Positions 46,496 to 56,618 of a stretch of 64,000 nt of DNA are shown in pieces. The first letter of the stretch is position 1, and each line of letters starts with the position of its first letter. Source of the DNA: Uranotaenia lowii (taxonomy: Eukaryota; Arthropoda; Insecta; Diptera; Culicidae); contig NC_073691.1 in assembly GCF_029784155.1 (NCBI RefSeq), positions 143,190,461 through 143,254,460 of the forward strand, given 5' to 3'. The notes below the pieces were generated by a model that was not told where the DNA came from, did no database searches, and was given only the letters and a program-made list of their open reading frames with translations. A program made the translations under genes and the position numbers.

Positions 46496-47431
46496 TTGTT
46501 GATTTTGTCTATTTCGTTCATTTTGTTAATTTGGTCATTTTTAAATTTTGTCAATAATGTCAATTTTATCAATTTTCATGATTTTGTCAGCATTGTTAGT
46601 TCAGTAAATTTTGTCAATTTAACCAATTTTCTAGATTTTGTTAATCTGTCGATTTTAACAATTTTCATGATTTTGTCAACTTTTTCAAATTTGAAAATTC
46701 TGTCAATTTTGTCAAATTTGTCAATTTTGTCAAATTTGTCAATTCGGTCAGTTTTGTTAATTTTGTCAATTTTGTCAGTTTTATCAAATAAGTCAATTTT
46801 GTCAATCTTGTCAATGTTGTCAATTTTGACAGCTTTGCCAATTTTGTCAATTAAGTGCATTTCGTCGATTTTGTCATTGTCAATTTGGCCAATTTTCTCA
46901 ATTTTGTCAATTTTCTTCGATTCTGTCAAGTTTGTCAATTTTGTCAATTTGTCAATCTTGTAAATTTGGTAAATTTGGTCAATTGGGTCAATTTTGTAAC
47001 TTTCGCCAGTCAATTTTGTCAATCTTTTCAATTTTGTCAATTTTGTAAATATAGTGAATTTTGTCGATTTTGTCTTTGTCAATTTTGTGAATTTTGACAA
47101 TTTGGTCATTTTGGTCAATTTGGTTAATTTTGTCAATTTTGTCGATTTTTGTTAGTTTTATAAATCTTGTCAATTTTGTCAATTTAGTGAATTTTGTCGA
47201 TTTTGTCATCGTAAATTTAGTATTTTTTTTTTTCAATTTTGTCAGTTTCATCAATCTTGTCAATTTTGTCAATTCAGTGAATTTCGTCGATTTTGTCATA
47301 GTTATAAATATTATCAATTTTTATGATTTTTCAGCTAAGTGAATTTTGTCAAATCAATGAATTGAGCCAATTTTGTCAATTTTGTCGATTTTTGTCAGTT
47401 TTATCAATCTTGTCAATTTTGTCAATTAAGT
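46496..47431 (+). repeat. Degenerate 9-bp array, unit AATTTTGTC
   Basis: Hundreds of bases of attttgtca-type words with frequent variants (ttttatcaa, cttgtcaat, ttcgtcgat). It differs from the 10498-11243 array by one base per unit, but is far more diverged. Open frames on both strands rich in NFV/ILS or KLTK repeats are by-products. Confidence 0.9.
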
Positions 47432-47997
47432 GAATTTTGTCGATTTTGTCATCGTTAATTTAGCCATTTTTTCAATTTTGTCGATTTTGTCAGTTTTATC
47501 AATCTTGTCAATGTTGTCGATTTTGTCAATTTTGTTAATTTTGTCAGTTTTATCAATCTTGTCAATTTTGTCAATTCAGTGAATTTTGTCCATTTTGTCA
47601 TCGTCAATTCTGCCAATTTTCTCGATTTTGTCAATTTTATAAATTTTATCAATTTTATGATTTTTTCAACTAAGTGAATTTTGTCAAATCAATGAATTAT
47701 GTCAAGTTTGTCAATTTCGTCAATTTAGTGAAATTGGTCTATTTAGTCAATTTTTTTCAATTTTGTCAGTTTTGTCGATTTTGTCATTTTTGTATTTGGT
47801 CAACCTGGCGAAATTGGTTAATTCGGAGTTCTTTCATGTTTCTTCAACTTTGTCAATAATGATTATTAGCTTTTTAGCATGATATGCATGTTCCAAAAAA
47901 AAAACCAAATACTTCAAACTCTACTATGGAGGGCTTGGTGGCGCTACTGTTTGGTTGTCATCTTCCATTGGCTTCAGCAAGTGAAAGTTCAGATTTA
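47432..47997 (+). repeat. ~570-bp tandem duplication, unit 1 (intact)
   Basis: Contains degenerate 9-bp repeat, then caacctggcgaaattgg, then gatatgcatgttcc, ctactatggagggcttggtg and ggcttcagcaagtgaaag. Unit 2 follows directly at about 47998. The uninterrupted caacCTGGCgaaattgg at 47801-47817 is the empty target site of the LTR element in unit 2. Confidence 0.85.
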
Positions 47998-48416
47998 GTG
48001 AATTTTGTCGATTTTGTCATCGTTTATTTAGCCATTTTTTCAATTTTGTCGATTTTGTCAGTTTTATCAATCTTGTCTATGTTGTCGATTTTGTCATCTC
48101 TTTTGTCAATTTTGTTATTTTTGTCAATTTTGTCAATTAAGTTAATTTTGTCAGTTTTATCAATCTTGTCAATTTTGTCAATTCAGTGAATTTTGTCCAT
48201 TTTGTCATCGTCAATTCTGCCAATTTTCTCGATTTTGTCAATTTTATAAATTTTATCAATTTTATGATTTTTTCAACTAAGTGAATTTTGTCAAATCAAT
48301 GAATTATGTCAAGTTTGTCAATTTCGTCAATTTAGTGAAATTGGTCTATTTAGTCAATTTTTTTCAATTTTGTCAGTTTTGTCGATTTTGTCATTTTTGT
48401 ATTTGGTCAACCTGGC
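47998..48416 (+). repeat. ~570-bp tandem duplication, unit 2, left part
   Basis: Repeats unit 1 closely from ttagccattttttcaatttt onward, with an extra few 9-bp units. It ends at caacCTGGC (48412-48416), where the LTR element interrupts it. The remainder is 50889-51079. Confidence 0.85.
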
Positions 48417-48537
48417 TGTGGTATCCTGACAAACGGTGTAAACTGCCAGAGTATAACAGAGTATAAAAAGAAAGCATATTCGAGAGCAGGGCTCAGTCTC
48501 GACAGGACCAGCAAGCTGTTCAGATGGGAACATCACA
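48417..48537 (+). repeat. 5' LTR, 121 bp
   Basis: TGT...ACA repeat, nearly identical to 50768-50888. It contains the TATA/initiator promoter. Orientation is set by the TATA box, the primer-binding site and the purine tract. Confidence 0.92.
48462..48497 (+). promoter_or_regulatory. LTR core promoter: TATA plus TCAGTC initiator
   Basis: TATAAAAAG at 48462-48470 and TCAGTC at 48493-48498. The A lies 33 bases after the first T of the TATA box, close to the arthropod norm. It predicts an RNA start at 48495 and an R-U5 of about 43 bases. The same arrangement is at 50813 and 50844 in the 3' LTR. Confidence 0.7.
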
Positions 48538-48555
48538 TTGGCGATCCGCCAGACC
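48538..48555 (+). promoter_or_regulatory. Candidate tRNA primer-binding site
   Basis: tggcgatccgccag begins one base after the LTR. It starts TGG, complementary to a tRNA CCA end. The tRNA species was not identified. Confidence 0.5.
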
Positions 48556-49000
48556 ACTACCCCCTGCTCTGCGACGTAGTTCCACCTCCCCGTGGTGCAG
48601 AGTGGAAACGTGTCTACAGAACTGACCAGCTGTAGATGTACGGCCAAGAGAACTACACGTCACACTTGGTACAGTCAGTTGCGACGAGCTGCGTGCCGAG
48701 TGTGGCAAAAAACGTGGTGCGACTGGGCACCCTGGTACCAGTGCTCAGTTGCAAGAGGGAGGGGTCGTAACGTGTATCGGGTAGTCGCGACCCCGATATG
48801 CGGGACGACCAAATGTTTGGCGAGTTTCGATCGATCTGCCTTTTGGGGAGGTTCCTAGCCCCAATTCGCGGATACGATTGACTCACGACAGACAGAGGGG
48901 CCTTGTGCCGTGACATGTGGCGCCCAGTGGATGGGCCTCAGGTTGGGTCTCGAAGAGTCGAGATGGAGAACAAAGGATATGTGCGGATATCTCCAGACCC

Positions 49001-49280
49001 GAGGAGAGGCGAGTTGTTCTCGTCTCGAATTGGGTCAAGAGACGGAACGATTGAGGGCTCTCGAGACACGAGGAGAGGTGGGTATAGACGCCTCAATTCG
49101 TGTCAAGAGGAGGAATGTGAGGAGGTCTTGAGTCACGAGGAGAGACGGGCCAAGACGGCTCAAATCGTGACAAGAGACCGAATGTGAGAGGGTCTCGAGT
49201 CGTGAGGAGGGGCGTGTCATGACGTCACGAATTGCGACGAGAGGCTGCATGTGGGACTCGAGTCACGAGTAGCGGCTAAC
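49001..49280 (+). repeat. ~67-bp tandem repeat in the LTR element interior
   Basis: gaggagagg-type anchors occur at about 49001, 49070, 49137, 49204 and, degraded, 49269. Each is preceded by tctcgagtcac and followed by a tcaaat/ctcaatt and gtcaagag block. About four to five diverged units. Confidence 0.8.
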
Positions 49281-50000
49281 GGACTGCCAACCCGTAAGTC
49301 GTGAATCGTGACAAAGAGTGGACGTTAATTGCTGGTGTAGTACGAATAAAACGAGTATTTGCCGTGGAGCGCATTGCGCGAGTATGGTCTCCCATCATGG
49401 GTAAAGCCTTCGTTGCTAGGTCCGGATGGGAATTATGGCCAGAGGCCCCAGGTGGACTTTATGGCGTAGGGGTACATAGTATCATGAGTCGTCCAATTGC
49501 ACCCATGGACCCAGAGTAGCAAACTGGGGGGACGCGGTGGCTCGCCGTGCCTTGGAATGCAATCCGTAAAAAGGATTTACCACCTGGGTGATCAACTAAT
49601 AAAAAAAAGACCACTACCCCCTTGAAGAAAGAGAAGTCTGGACTTGATTTGCTGTGAGGGAGGGGTAGTGTTTGGATCTGATGGTGCGAGCAATTTGAGA
49701 GGCGCTCCAAAATAAGCCGCGAGAAGCTCGGAAGGCGCTGTAAGAGGTACGGGTACGAAAGGCGCCACCAAAGGAGCTGCGAGAAGCTAGGAAGGCGTTA
49801 CGAGGGACGCTGCAAGAGGTGCAAAAGGTGCTGCCAGAGCTGCAAAAAGTGAGACTGAGAGGGTGCTGCGATATGAGAGGGTATGCGATTTAAGAGGTGT
49901 TTGTGACGCGGTTGTGGAAACAGCAATAGATCTGTGCGAAAAGTGTTGCGCAAAATGTGGCGTGCAAAGTTCTGCAGTGAATTTTGAAAAGGAAAAATTA
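49281..50000. other. LTR element interior, partly repetitive
   Basis: Non-coding. Contains gcgagaagctcggaaggcgct-like pairs (about 49719 and 49780) and ctgcaagaggtgcaaaaggtgctgccaga-type short repeats to 49860. Confidence 0.5.
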
Positions 50001-50222
50001 AAACACTAGTCTGGGTTAGGCCCAAGGCAGTGTTATTATTTGCAGTCAGGGTTAGCCCAAGGCGCAAATAAATGAAACAAAAACACTAGTCCGAGAAAAG
50101 CTCAAGGCAGTGTTGATTTGCAGTCGGGATTGGCCCAAGGCGCAAATGTAAGAAACGAAACACTAGTCCGAGAAAAGCTCAAGGCAGTGTTCAATTTTGC
50201 AGTCGGGTTTAGCCCAAGGCGC
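50001..50222 (+). repeat. ~80-bp tandem repeat, about three units
   Basis: aacactagtc anchors at about 50001, 50081 and 50159. Each unit has caaggcagtgtt, tgcagtcgg and gcccaaggcgc. Confidence 0.85.
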
Positions 50223-50224
50223 TA

Positions 50225-50500
50225 GTGAGGAAGAAAGATGTGGAGAAAGAAATGAAAAGAAAGGCGATGGACAGAAAAATGGGGTATGGAAAGATGATTG
50301 GAAGAAAGATAATGAAAAAGGATATAATGGGTAAAGGAAGAAGGAGAGAGGAATGATAATGGAAAGAGAAAGACAATTTGGAGAGAAGGATAATCGAAGA
50401 GATAGATGGTGGAGAGAAAGTTGATGGGAAGAGAAAGATATTGGAGAAAAATATCATTAAGAATATGGAAGGAAAAGATAACGGATATAACAATGAGGAA
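50225..50500 (+). repeat. Purine-rich tract, strongly strand-biased
   Basis: About 275 bases dominated by A and G on the + strand (ggagagaaagat-type words), with few C. The reverse strand gives a Ser/Phe/Pro-rich frame that is a by-product. Confidence 0.75.
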
Positions 50501-50767
50501 ATTGTTGTAGTGAAAAAAAAAAGATAATCATTAAGCTACAATTGAAAAGGAGGAAAAACATTCAATAATAACAACTCTGAGGGAAAGGAGAATTGCAGAT
50601 GTGAGAAAATCTCAGAGATGAGAAAACTATTTAAATTATGAATATAACGAAAATCAGATGAATAGATTAAGCGGAGACAAAAAGATCTAGTTCAAGAGGA
50701 TATTTGCTAGAAATAGATATAACAAATGCCTCAATGCAATGTAGCAGCATTTTGTGCAAGCGGAGGA
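50501..50767. other. LTR element interior, A-rich, to the purine tract
   Basis: No gene. It ends in aagcggagga immediately before the 3' LTR, in the position of a polypurine tract. Confidence 0.5.
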
Positions 50768-50888
50768 TGTGGTATCCTGACAAACGGTGTAAACTGCCAG
50801 AGTATAACAGAGTATAAAAAGAAAGCATATTCGAGAGCAGGGCTCAGTCTCGACAGGACCAGCAAGCTGTTCAGATGGGAACATCACA
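50768..50888 (+). repeat. 3' LTR, 121 bp
   Basis: Same length as, and nearly identical to, the 5' LTR. Followed by the duplicated CTGGC and then the continuation of tandem-duplication unit 2. Confidence 0.92.
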
Positions 50889-51079
50889 CTGGCGAAATTG
50901 GTTAATTCGGAGTTCTTTAATGTTTCTTCAACTTTGTCAATAATGATTATTAGCTTTTTAGCATGATATGCATGTTCCAAAAAAAATCCCAAATACTTCA
51001 AACTCTACTATGGAGGGCTTGGTGGCGCTACTGTTTGGTTGTCATCTTCCATTGGCTTCAGCAAGTGAAAGTTCAGATT
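50889..51079 (+). repeat. ~570-bp tandem duplication, unit 2, right part
   Basis: Continues from 48416 with gaaattggttaattcggag and runs to gaaagttcagatt, matching 47805-47997 almost base for base. It then departs into gacctccaagccgtc. Confidence 0.88.
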
Positions 51080-51900
51080 GACCTCCAAGCCGTCATCGTT
51101 TTTCTCTAGACACCAACCCCAACAACAACAACGCAACGTTAGATCTGAAGAGAGGAAGAGAAAAGGGAACAAAAAAACAAGCCCGAGAGCTTAAAGCTCG
51201 AGAGGATTCAGTAGCATTTGTCTTATTGGATTCAATTTGCTTCCACGGGCGAAATACTCTCCTGTCGTTGCTGCTTAAGAAAAAGCTTCGTAAGCACGAA
51301 CGGCACGTGAGAAGATGAGAGGATGTGCATACATCGTCCGCGTACCCGTGTTGTTTTCCCCTTCTCAGAGCAATCTGTGCCTGAATGTAATGTTGGGCGA
51401 AGTTACTATCGCTTTCGTACCATGCAGTGTGGGCATGACGTACTCATCAACGACTTCATTATTTTCGGGGTCGTACCCCTTGGTGAAAACCATTTTTACC
51501 TTTAATCATTCGGAACTCCGGTTCCGAGATTTTTTGAATGGTTCGGTTGCAAACTGAACCATTAAAATGAAAAAATTTTAAGATTGGCCGGGAAAGTTTT
51601 AGTTGTCGTCTTCCTCCCACACGGTTTCTGTCATAATGACATCGAATCTGAGTGGGAGTGAAGCCTGTCTGTTCTCCCTTCCACACATCGACAGATCCAT
51701 ACTTTTAGATAGCAAGCGCGTATCTATGACGTCACATATAATTTGACGTCATATATACGATAATCTTGATTTTAGTGATTGCTGGTTGTGGCTAGCAAGC
51801 CAAATTGACACGTTTTTTGGAGTGATGATTTTTGATATTTACTATGAAAAAAAATTTTTCAAACTATTTTGTATTTTTTTCTTTCTTTTATAGGTTGAAG
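51080..51900. other. Complex sequence inside element B
   Basis: Less A/T-rich, with no recognised gene. It contains a near-palindrome aatggttcggtt...gaaccatt at about 51535-51562, cggaactccggttccg at about 51510, and a pair of CRE palindromes. Confidence 0.45.
51727..51751. promoter_or_regulatory. Paired CRE sites TGACGTCA
   Basis: Two perfect TGACGTCA octamers at 51727-51734 and 51744-51751, 17 bases start to start, within A/T-rich sequence. The octamer is the consensus CREB/ATF site. Function here is untested and could be coincidental. Confidence 0.4.
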
Positions 51901-52130
51901 AAGAAAAAAAAACAAATTTTTCAAGATAAAAATCATTTTTATTGTACTGCTCAGTTTCACAAAAACGTCGAGAACAAAGTTTACAAAAATTCACACAAAT
52001 ACACACAAATACACAGACATCATCAGAACTCGTCGAGCTGATTAGATAGGTACCTATAAAGGTATATCTAAGACCCATAATTAATGATCTCCCAAATCGA
52101 CCGATAACTATACCTTTCTGTAAGAAAGGC
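51900..52130 (-). repeat. Conserved GCCTTTC end of element B
   Basis: Reverse complement of 38845-39075. The terminal cctttctgtaagaaaggc hairpin is followed by aaaac outside the element. Confidence 0.88.
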
Positions 52131-52560
52131 AAAACGTGATATTTTACAGAAGGTTGGTTAATACGAAAGTATTAAAAAAATTAAATAGGTTGTTTGACAA
52201 CTCTGCCTTCCCTCTGATAAACAAAGTGCGGTATTCTTAAGTAGGTATGCAACGTTCGATGAAAATGAGCAACTAATTAGAATGCAAATTCAAAACTCAA
52301 ATTCAATCAACAGATCGCTCGAGGTAATGAGCGTTCGTAGTCAAACCATTCTTCGGTGATCAAAAGAAACCGAATGTTAGCGTGAGTTTAAATGTTGATA
52401 ACAAAATGTTAAACAGTTCAAAACATCAACAAAAGTGACGCAAGAAAGTTTTCATATGATTTGAAAGTCTGATTCATCCACGACCTTTGAGGGGGAATCA
52501 GGAAAATCTTCCGAGGCCAGATGGTAGCTTTATGATTGGAGGGGAGGAACTCTCAACCTG
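52131..52560. other. AT-rich spacer
   Basis: Nothing recognised. Confidence 0.4.
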
Positions 52561-53260
52561 TAAGGTATTGCGCCCACCCTTTTATTTAGGCAGGGTGTGG
52601 GAAATGACAGTTGACGGCAATCGAGCGATCAGATCAGCAGGAATTCGCCACAGATAGGATGTTTGCTGTCCTGGGCAAATTTTCCAATCGACTTGTGCGA
52701 ATGTGAACGAGTAGCCAGCCAGCGGAAGACAGAAGACGAAGACGACAACAACACGACGACTTTGACAATCTATGTAGGTTCTGCTGGAGTGGCAAGACGA
52801 TAACATTAACTTGTAGCGAAGTTGTTCCAGCCATGAGCCGGTGTAGGTTGTCTTGCTGAAGATGTGCTGCTAATGGGTGAAATGTGTGCGACATTTTCCC
52901 GCTTTAATTAAAACATGATTGTGTAGTAGATTTTATGTGTGCTCATCGTGTGCTCCAAGAATCGTATGTGTTATCGTTTGAAATGTGTTGCTCTTCTGTT
53001 CAACAGTTATTAGAGTTGTGCTGACAACGACGATGGCTGTCGAGATGCCGTTATGGTTGCTGTTTAGATTGCTGAATAAATTCCCATCGAAAATTCATAG
53101 TAATCAGTTCGGGGATTGCAATTAACTGGTGGCCTCGGCAAAGAACCTCTTGAGTGGGCTTCTTCAGCGAACACAGCTTTAAAAGTTTACTGGTTTCTAT
53201 TTTTGAACGATTGGAAGCTAAAACAAATCGTTCACTAAAAGTTCGAAAAACCAAAGAAGA
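52560..53260. other. Complex-sequence island, possible regulatory or untranslated DNA
   Basis: Free of recognised repeats and compositionally complex, with several gtgtgct/gtgtgcg words and gacgacaacaacacgacgac at about 52739. Short frames on the minus strand (52582-52894, 53051-53254) show no domains. Identity unknown. Confidence 0.3.
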
Positions 53261-54755
53261 AACATTGTTTGTTTCAAATAAAATTAAAATTTTGATGGTC
53301 TATTGAAAAGATTCCGACGAAAATTTGTAGTAATTTAAAAACAATACTTTTACTTATAAATAACGTTTGATTGCTTTGGTGTTTTTTGATCAAATTAAGA
53401 TGTAATGTTTACATGTCTTCTTATACTACGAAAAGAATCTAAATGTTCTGATCACTCATGATTAGGAACTTCCGTTTCTCAAACTGTTGCCAGTAGCAAA
53501 ATCATCGGCAAAGAAATAATAGATTTTGAAAAAAAAGATAGTAAGGTATCTGATCCCAAGAAATCCCAGGAACAGGATTTTCATATTTCTCGATTCCCGG
53601 AATCGCTAAAATGGCCGGTAAATGGACACTGGTTTTCATGTTTCTCTTTATCAAAATGTCGCATAATCCCATACAAACTAAGTGGGGTGGTGCGATGTAT
53701 TTTTGCGTGTATTGATATTCTTCCTTGTTATTAAAAATAACTGATGCCAAATTGCCTTTTTGCCTTCAAAACTACTTCGTTTGTTCAAAAATTCAAAATA
53801 ATGACACACAAAAAGTTGAAAGTTCAAGGCATATTTTTAACCAATTTTTAACGATGAGTTAAACCTTTGAAAAACATGGACCAGGTCGAGGTAATTATTC
53901 AAAAAAAAAAAAAAAATCACCAGTACATCTCGATATAGGTTTCAAAATTATTTGATGTTGATGGCTCTACAAGTTAAAACTAGACACTTTAAGTAATTCA
54001 AAAAGGCCAAGTTAGTGAAATTCGGACCAGTTACAGGCAAGTAACAGCTGTTTGAACTTTTAAACCCGACTTTTTCTGGATCTTGGTAGATTAAGTGTTA
54101 AAACAAAATTTGGTTCAAAGGTTAGGTAAAAATCGTGTGTTCTATCAGTAAATTACGGATGAATCAAAGTAAATACCTTGTTACCTTTGCGGTTACTTTG
54201 AAAACTGATGAGACCTAAATGATGCTTAGTTCTTTTAGAAATATGATAGTTAGGATTGCGTGTATCTCAAAAATCCTTCGTTTGATCGCAATACTTTCTA
54301 TAAAGGAAATGAAGGTAATCTTATGAAAGATGAAAAATTTGAAAAAAAATATTGATAGTTTTTTGTAAGGAAAAATTCCACTTTACTCTTGGTACCTCCC
54401 ATCGGCCAGCGAACACTGTTTTTAGTCATGGTATTGATCAGTTTTTCAAACTTATACTTCTTCTAATCCGTATCTTATCTGGCTACATCCTCCTCCTTTA
54501 ATTTCTGAGCCACTTTAAAGCGTTATTAATGGAATTTCTGCTGGCAAAATCTGACAATAACGAAATAAAACCATCATGAGATAAATATTGAAGTATAATC
54601 GGTTAGTATAGATCGTAGGTTGCGAAGGGTAAACGCAAGATTTCTTTTATTAGGCTTTTAAAAACAGCGTAAACCAAAGTTTTCGGTTTTTAAAATTGAA
54701 GTTTTTTCCCACAGGATCAGAATCTTGGCAACTCATTATCTATATATATATATAT
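53260..54755. other. AT-rich spacer
   Basis: No gene recognised. A gattcccggaatcg / aatggccgg phrase at about 53593 recalls 30840. It ends in a TA microsatellite (54740-54755) at the border of the next repeat. Confidence 0.45.
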
Positions 54756-56046
54756 ACTAGCTGATCCCATACGAACTCCGTTTCGCTTCTGAACTTGGAA
54801 TATGTCATGAACAGTTTGTATGAAAGTCAATTGCCGAAAATTTTCCAGATGCACTTCCGAATTCATTGTTTAGTAATAATTGCAAAAATATTGGACGATT
54901 ACTTTTTCTGTCGTCTGCTACTAAATTTGAAATCAGGAATCAATTGACCGTGCCAAAAAACCCCCGTGTATAAATTTTGACTCGATCGTTGCATAACAAC
55001 GCTCTTATTGCCAAAAAGTTAAACCCCTTTCGGGGGCTCTTATATAATCTTTGATGACTGAAATCGATTGCCCTTTCCTTAAAACTCCCGTGTGCTAATT
55101 TTCAAAGCAATCCATTGTATAATAACGTCAATATTGTTAAAAACAGTTTAAAATTAATTTATATGGACGACCCCTTTCGTCGACCCCTGGCAAAGCATTT
55201 GACATCTGAAATCGGTTGCTCGTCCCTAAAAACTACCATGTGCAAATTTTCATCCCAATCCGATGTAAAATAACGACAATATTGCAAAAATATTGAAAGT
55301 TTTATATGGACGACCCCCTTCGCCGGCCCGTTACACCAAATTGAATACCTGAAATCCATTGCTCATCTCTCAAAACTCTCGTGTACCAATTTTCATCTGA
55401 ATCCGATGTATAATAACGACAATATCGCATCAACAGTGAATAGTTAATATGGACGACCCCTTTGGCCGACCCCTGATTTTAGTTTGGATAAGTGAAATCA
55501 GTTGTTTGTTCCTAATAACTTCTATGTGCAAATTTTCACACAAATCCGATGTATACAAACGTCAAAATCACTAAGATTCTTAAAATTTAATATGGACGAC
55601 CCCTTCTGCCGGCCCCTTACACTGAATTTGATGCCTAAAATCGATTGCACGTCACTCAAAACTATCGTGTACCAATTTTCACCTGAATACGATGTATAAT
55701 AACGTCAATATCGCAAAAACAGCGAACAGTTAATATGGACGACCCCTTTGGCTGACCCTTACACAAAATTTGACACCTGAAATCGATTGCTCGTCTTTCA
55801 AAACACTCATGTGCAAATTTTCCACACGATCCGACAAAAATTAACGTCAATATCGCGAAAACCATATTTGTCTTGTATTGACGACCCCCTTCAGAAGGGG
55901 TCATCCGAAAATCTAAAAACATTTTTCATCCTTCCTGGTCCTAATGAACATCCATGCCAAATTTCAGCGCTCTAGCCCTTAAGACGGCTGAGTCTATAGA
56001 GGACAAACAAACAAACAAACAAACATACAGAAATTGCTTTTTATTT
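54756..56046 (+). mobile_element. ACTAGCTGATCCC-headed repeat, copy 1
   Basis: The head actagctgatcccatacgaa at 54756 is followed by diverged ~143-bp units and a tail with gtctatagaggacaaacaaa and an A/T-rich end near 56046. No protein is encoded. The family, with its outward head and tatata(g)at tail, is a dispersed insect repeat type that I cannot name. Its tail abuts the tail of copy 2. Confidence 0.7.
54960..55880 (+). repeat. ~143-bp tandem units within copy 1
   Basis: atatggacgacccc(t/c)tt anchors at about 55160, 55303, 55447, 55590 and 55733, with a diverged start near 54960. Each unit has tgaaatcgattgctcgt, gtgcaaattttca and ccgatgtataataacg(t/a)caat blocks. Confidence 0.85.
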
Positions 56047-56400
56047 ATATAGATAAAAAGCAATTTCTGTGGGTTTGTTTGTTTGTCCTCTATAGGCTCA
56101 GCCATCTTAAGACCAAGAGAGCTGAAATTTGGTATGGATACTCATTAGGACCAGGAATGATGAAAAATGTTTTCAGATTTTTGGATGACCCCTTCTGAAG
56201 GGGGTCGTCCATACAAGACAAATATTGTTTTCGCGATATTGACGTTATTTTTTGACGGATTATCACAAAAATGTGCACATAGGGGTTTTGAGAGATGGAG
56301 AATTGATTCCAGGTATTGAATTTTGTGTCAGGTGTCGGCAAAAGGGGTCGTCCATATGAACTGTTCAGTGATTTTAATATATTGCCGTTAATATGCAATG
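55690..56400. repeat. Tail-to-tail inverted repeat centred near 56047
   Basis: About 350 bases on each side are reverse complements, meeting at gcttttta...taaaaagc. The gtcctctatag and tttgtttgtttgtcc blocks on the right mirror ctatagaggac and ggacaaacaaac on the left. A transcript would fold into a long stem. Confidence 0.88.
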
Positions 56401-56618
56401 AATAGATATGAAAATTTGCACATGAGTATTTTGAGGGATGAGCAATCGATTCCAGGTATTAAATTCTGAGTCAGGGATCGGCCAAAGGGGTCCTCCAAAT
56501 AAACTTTTTAATGTTTTTACGATATTGGCGTTATTATGCATTGGATTGAGATGAAAATTTGCAGACGGGGATTTTAAGGAACGGAAAATCGATTCCAGTA
56601 TCAAATTTTGTATAAGAG

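Larger units (their letters stand above)
48417..50888 (+). mobile_element. Non-coding LTR retrotransposon (TRIM/LARD-like)
   Basis: A 2472-bp element with two 121-bp direct terminal repeats that begin TGTGGTATCC and end GAACATCACA, flanked by the 5-bp duplication CTGGC (48412-48416 and 50889-50893). A candidate primer-binding site, tggcgatccgccag, starts one base after the left LTR. A purine stretch, aagcggagga, ends at the right LTR. The 2.2-kb interior has no gag or pol. It consists of unique sequence, a ~67-bp tandem block, a ~80-bp tandem block and a purine tract. It must have been mobilised in trans. The nearly identical LTRs and exact empty site show a recent insertion. Confidence 0.92.
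45929..52130 (-). mobile_element. Large element B (6.2 kb), inverted relative to A
   Basis: The left end CCCGATTTAATACACTTTAC and right end (reversed) GCCTTTCTTACAGAAAGG match the two ends of element A in opposite orientation. It is flanked by AAAA(A) on both sides. The interior differs from A and contains a degenerate 9-bp array, a ~570-bp duplication, a non-coding LTR element and a CRE-like pair. No element-encoded protein was found. The family appears to have conserved ends and exchangeable interiors. Confidence 0.82.

Noticed and set aside
46496..47342. Overlapping frames rich in NFV/ILS and KLTK residues on both strands
   Set aside because: Direct products of the degenerate AATTTTGTC array. 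No domain.
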